A stretch of DNA of 64,000 nucleotides from Cellulomonas sp. URHD0024 (lineage in GTDB: Bacteria > Actinomycetota > Actinomycetes > Actinomycetales > Cellulomonadaceae), in the NCBI RefSeq assembly GCF_000426185.1, contig NZ_AUEW01000012.1, positions 90,048-154,047 on the forward strand, written 5' to 3'. Position numbers and translations under genes: made by a program. The notes beneath the pieces are model-generated. The model made no database searches. It was not told where the DNA came from and was given only the letters and a program-made list of their open reading frames with translations. Shown here piece by piece: positions 61,177-64,000 of the stretch (position 1 is its first letter; each line of letters opens with the position of its first letter).

Positions 61177-62013
61177 TCAGTCCTGCGGCAGCGCCCCCGC
61201 GAGCACGCCGTCGGCCACCGCTCGCGCCCGGGCGGCGCCGGCGACCGCCGCCGCGGAGCAGGCCTCGATCCAGCCGGCCACACCCGGGTGCGTCCCGGTG
61301 GCGAACCCCGCGGCCGCGCCCAGGTACGGGTTCACCGACCACGACTCGATCAGCGAACCGGTCGGGTCCAGCCCACGCGTCGTCTGCAGGAGCCGCGCCA
61401 TCGACCGCGCTACGACGCCGTTGCCGGCGCGGAACGGCCGCAAGGTCAGCAGCTCGGCGTGCACGACGGCGGCGACGACGAGCGCAGGCGCCTCCGAGGC
61501 GGCCACGGTCGAGGACAGCAGGTCGACGCGCGCCGCCAGCGCATCGCCGACGAGCGCAGGCCCGAGGCCGGTCAGGTCGGCGGGGGGCAGGTCCACCCGC
61601 AGCCGGCCCACGTGCTCCGCCGGGAGCCAGCCGCCGGTCGCCGCGGCGTGCACGCGCGCCAGCAGCTGGCCGAAGGGCGGCAGCGCGGCGGCACCGCGGG
61701 CGCCCAGCGCCGGCATCAGCTCCTCGACGACGACGGCCGCGCGCAGGGCACCGGCCACCACCGGCTCGTCGTCGGAAAGCCCGTGGGAGAGACCACCGGT
61801 GGCCAGTGCCCGCACCACGGACAGCGGCACTCGCGCGCCCTCCAGCTCCGCCGAGGCGCGCACGGAACGCAGCCCCGCCTCGGCTCGCACCTCACGCCAC
61901 CGGCGCCGGTACGCCTCGTGCCAGCGCAGCTCCTCGCACGCGACGCGTGCACGCTCCACGGCCTCACGGACGCCGGGCAGCTGCAGCAGCGGGTCGAGAG
62001 TCACGCGCGCCAC
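61177..62013 (-). CDS. Fic-fold protein with degenerate catalytic motif
   Basis: 278 residues from a GTG. The Fic motif HPFxxGNGRxxR appears as R192-PFRAGNGVVA-R203: the catalytic His is Arg, and the Asp/Glu and second Arg are changed. An inhibitory-type SxxxEG motif (S54, E58, G59) remains. AMP-transfer by the usual mechanism is therefore unlikely; it may bind nucleotide or act as a regulator. It converges on the HAD gene and is divergent from the malic enzyme. Confidence 0.8.
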   Translation of the reverse strand: MARVTLDPLLQLPGVREAVERARVACEELRWHEAYRRRWREVRAEAGLRSVRASAELEGARVPLSVVRALATGGLSHGLSDDEPVVAGALRAAVVVEELMPALGARGAAALPPFGQLLARVHAAATGGWLPAEHVGRLRVDLPPADLTGLGPALVGDALAARVDLLSSTVAASEAPALVVAAVVHAELLTLRPFRAGNGVVARSMARLLQTTRGLDPTGSLIESWSVNPYLGAAAGFATGTHPGVAGWIEACSAAAVAGAARARAVADGVLAGALPQD

Positions 62014-62054
62014 CTTACGAGCGAGTAGCCCGACGAAGGCGACAGAATGGCCAG

Positions 62055-63470
62055 ATGGTGTCCCCCAGCGTCTCCTCGTCCATCACGGCGCGACTGGAGG
62101 TGCGGGCCCGTCCGACGGCGGTCAGCGAGCTCACCACCGCCATCGAGAAGGCCGGTGGCATCGTCACCGCGCTCGACGTGACCGCCTCCGGCCACGAGCA
62201 GATGACCGTCGACGTCACCTGCGCGACCCGCGGCGAGCAGCACGCGGCGGAGATCGTCGACGCGCTGCGCGTGCTGACCGGGGTCGTCGTCGACCGGGTC
62301 TCCGACCGCACCTTCCTCATGCACCTGGGCGGCAAGCTGTCCATCGAGTCCAAGGTCCCGCTGCGCAACCGCGACGACCTGTCGATGGCCTACACCCCGG
62401 GCGTCGCGCGCGTCTGCGAGGCGATCGCGGCCCACCCGGAGGACGCCCGCCGCCTCACCATCAAGCGCAACACGATCGCCGTGGTCACCGACGGTACGGC
62501 GGTCCTCGGCCTCGGCAACATCGGTCCGCTCGCGTCGCTGCCCGTGATGGAGGGCAAGGCCGTGCTGTTCAAGCGGTTCGCGGGGATCGACGCGTTCCCG
62601 ATCGCGCTGGACACGACAGACGTGGACCAGATCGTCGAGACGATCTGTGCGATCGCCCCCGTGTTCGCCGGGATCAACCTCGAGGACTTCTCGGCGCCGC
62701 GGTGCTTCGAGATCGAGGCCCGCCTGCGGGACCGTCTCGACATCCCCGTGTTCCACGACGACCAGCACGGCACCGCGATCGTCGTCGTGGCGGCGCTGAC
62801 CAACGCGCTCAAGGTCGTCGGCAAGCAGCTCGAGACCGTGCGCATCGTGCTCTCGGGCGCCGGAGCGGCCGGGACCGCCGTGCTGAAGCTGCTCCTGGCG
62901 GCAGGCGCGCGCGACGTCGTCGTCGCCGACATCGACGGTGTCATCCGGCACGATCGAGCAGGCCTCGCGGCGTCCCTCGTGTGGACCGCCTCCGTCACCA
63001 ACCCCCGGGGCATCATCGGGTCGATCCCCGACGCCCTCAAGGACGCCGACGTCTTCATCGGGGTCTCGGCGCCCGACGTCATCACCGGCGACGACGTCGC
63101 GACGATGGCCTCCGACTCGATCGTGTTCGCGCTGGCGAACCCCCGCCCGGAGGTGGACCCGGACGACGCGGCGCTGCACGCGGCCGTCGTCGGGACCGGT
63201 CGGTCGGACTTCGCCAACCAGATCAACAACGTCCTGGCGTTCCCGGGGGTCTTCCGGGGCCTGCTCGACTCGCAGTCGCACCGGATCACCGACCAGATGC
63301 TCCTCGCCGCGGCCTACGCCCTGGCCTCGGTGGTCACCGATGCGGAGCTCAACCCGACCTACATCGTCCCCAGCGTCTTCAACCCGGAGGTCACGACGAG
63401 GGTCGCCGCGGCCGTGGCGCACGCCGGCCAGTACGCGGCACCGGCGGAGCCGATGACCTACGCGATCTGA
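62055..63470 (+). CDS. NAD-type malic enzyme with N-terminal ACT domain
   Basis: 471 residues. An ACT domain (about 10-85) is followed by the malic enzyme core: YTPGVARVCEAI, VTDGTAVLGLGNIG, FHDDQHGTAIVV and the Rossmann GAGAAGTA. It converts malate to pyruvate and CO2. The ACT domain suggests control by a small ligand such as an amino acid. CAGAAT is 6 bases before the ATG (possible leaderless start). Confidence 0.92.
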   Translation: MVSPSVSSSITARLEVRARPTAVSELTTAIEKAGGIVTALDVTASGHEQMTVDVTCATRGEQHAAEIVDALRVLTGVVVDRVSDRTFLMHLGGKLSIESKVPLRNRDDLSMAYTPGVARVCEAIAAHPEDARRLTIKRNTIAVVTDGTAVLGLGNIGPLASLPVMEGKAVLFKRFAGIDAFPIALDTTDVDQIVETICAIAPVFAGINLEDFSAPRCFEIEARLRDRLDIPVFHDDQHGTAIVVVAALTNALKVVGKQLETVRIVLSGAGAAGTAVLKLLLAAGARDVVVADIDGVIRHDRAGLAASLVWTASVTNPRGIIGSIPDALKDADVFIGVSAPDVITGDDVATMASDSIVFALANPRPEVDPDDAALHAAVVGTGRSDFANQINNVLAFPGVFRGLLDSQSHRITDQMLLAAAYALASVVTDAELNPTYIVPSVFNPEVTTRVAAAVAHAGQYAAPAEPMTYAI

Positions 63471-63532
63471 AGCCACCGGCAGGCACGCGCGACGCGAGCG
63501 GAGGGTGTGGGAACACGGTGCAGTACGCCCTC

Positions 63533-63570
63533 GGTGGGCAGGGGCGGCCGTGTGGTCGTCCCTGCCCACC
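63533..63570. terminator. hairpin between malic enzyme and ricin-lectin genes
   Basis: GGTGGGCAGGG (63533-63543) pairs perfectly with CCCTGCCCACC (63560-63570) around a 16-base loop. Both flanking genes converge on it, so it can end either transcript. Confidence 0.65.
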
Positions 63571-63581
63571 GGGTCAGGCGG

Positions 63582-64000
63582 TCAGCTCACCGCGGTGAGG
63601 GTCCACCGCTGGTTGGCGCCACCGGACAGGTCCCACTGCTGGATCCCGGCACCGTCGGCGGTGGAGTTGTCCCGCACGTCCAGGGCCTTGCCCGAGTGCT
63701 TGGCCGTCAGGGTGCACCCACCGGCGACCGCGTTCAGGCGCCACTGCTGGTTGCCGCCACCGGAGTAGTCCCACTGCTGGACCCCGGCACCGTTGGCGGT
63801 CGAGACCCCCGCCACGTCCAACGCCTTGCCGCTGAGCGTGGACACGACCTTGTAGTAGCCGCCGGAGGTGGCCGTCACCACCCACTTCTGGTTGCTGCCA
63901 CCGCCGTAGGTCCACTGCTGGATCGCGGCACCGTTGGCCGTCGAGTTGTCCCGCACGTCCAGCGCCTTGCCGCTCGACGCCGAAGTGATCCGGTACGTCG
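63582..64000 (-). CDS. C-terminal ricin-B-lectin (CBM13) domain of a larger protein
   Basis: At least 138 residues; the start is beyond the window. Three repeats of the beta-trefoil carbohydrate-binding fold are seen, each with SGKALDV and a QxW motif (IQQW, VQQW, IQQW). Such domains sit at the end of secreted glycoside hydrolases and proteases in actinobacteria. The catalytic part is not visible. Confidence 0.88.
   Translation of the reverse strand, partial: TYRITSASSGKALDVRDNSTANGAAIQQWTYGGGSNQKWVVTATSGGYYKVVSTLSGKALDVAGVSTANGAGVQQWDYSGGGNQQWRLNAVAGGCTLTAKHSGKALDVRDNSTADGAGIQQWDLSGGANQRWTLTAVS

Noticed and set aside
1..64000. tRNA, rRNA, CRISPR array, IS element, prophage or defence island
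   Set aside because: Reading the gaps on both strands showed no tRNA-like arms, spacer arrays, transposase, integrase or flanking target duplications.

Overview
The window is chromosomal DNA of a high-GC actinobacterium. The gene set points to a cellulolytic member of the Micrococcales, close to Cellulomonas. This is inferred from gene content: a secreted beta-glucanase with CebR/CelR-type operator boxes, a BldC-like regulator, a DinB-fold protein of the mycothiol-linked maleylpyruvate isomerase family, a Tad locus of the mycobacterial Rv3654c-Rv3660c kind, and TANNNT promoters placed directly before start codons. No rRNA, tRNA, CRISPR array, insertion sequence, prophage or replication origin was seen. 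Almost all of the DNA is ordinary, compact chromosome with many 4-base ATGA/GTGA start-stop overlaps.

Layout. 1-6.7 kb (minus strand): a geranylgeranyl-reductase-type flavoprotein followed by nuoA-B-C-D-E-F and the first codons of nuoG, which is complex I; a Rex-type operator lies in its promoter. 7.1-21 kb: the classical menaquinone pathway in several pieces (menG, menF, menD-menC, menB, menE-menA), with an HtrA protease, an SMR efflux protein plus TetR regulator, two paralogous DUF3048 lipoproteins and small membrane proteins between the pieces. 21.6-25.1 kb: a secreted GH16 glucanase with three discoidin-type domains, two operator boxes around its promoter and a LacI regulator behind it. 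25.1-29.9 kb (minus): a System II cytochrome c maturation operon (histidine phosphatase, TlpA/ResA, CcdA, ResB, CcsB). 29.9-35.6 kb: MarR facing YceI, Rex with a glutaredoxin, HAD phosphatase with a GNAT, the 32-residue bS22 ribosomal protein, a BldC-like regulator and AcuC. 35.7-43.7 kb: TrkH/TrkA potassium uptake, proC, a methyltransferase, an EEP nuclease with MarR, and other small genes. 43.7-48.6 kb: a K+-insensitive proton pyrophosphatase, a STAS anti-sigma antagonist, and an ECF sigma factor with a membrane-anchored partner. 48.6-54.6 kb: an SDR, 5-oxoprolinase pxpA-B-C and an MrfA-type helicase. 54.6-59.2 kb (minus): a seven-gene Tad pilus locus. 59.4-64 kb: a GNAT, a second HAD-IB phosphatase, a degenerate Fic-fold protein, an NAD-type malic enzyme and the C-terminus of a ricin-lectin protein cut by the window edge.

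How the parts connect. Much of the window serves one respiratory chain: menaquinone synthesis, complex I, cytochrome c assembly, proton-pumping pyrophosphatase, and Rex, which reads the NADH/NAD+ ratio. The most informative unexplained signals are regulatory. A perfect TetR-type palindrome lies inside overlapping promoters of menB and the SMR efflux gene. A Rex-like site lies just downstream of the complex I operon promoter. CebR-type boxes flank the GH16 promoter. A repeated leaderless start design (TANNNT, 5-7 bases, then GTG or ATG) recurs across unrelated genes. I did not find a clearly new multi-gene defence or mobile system here.
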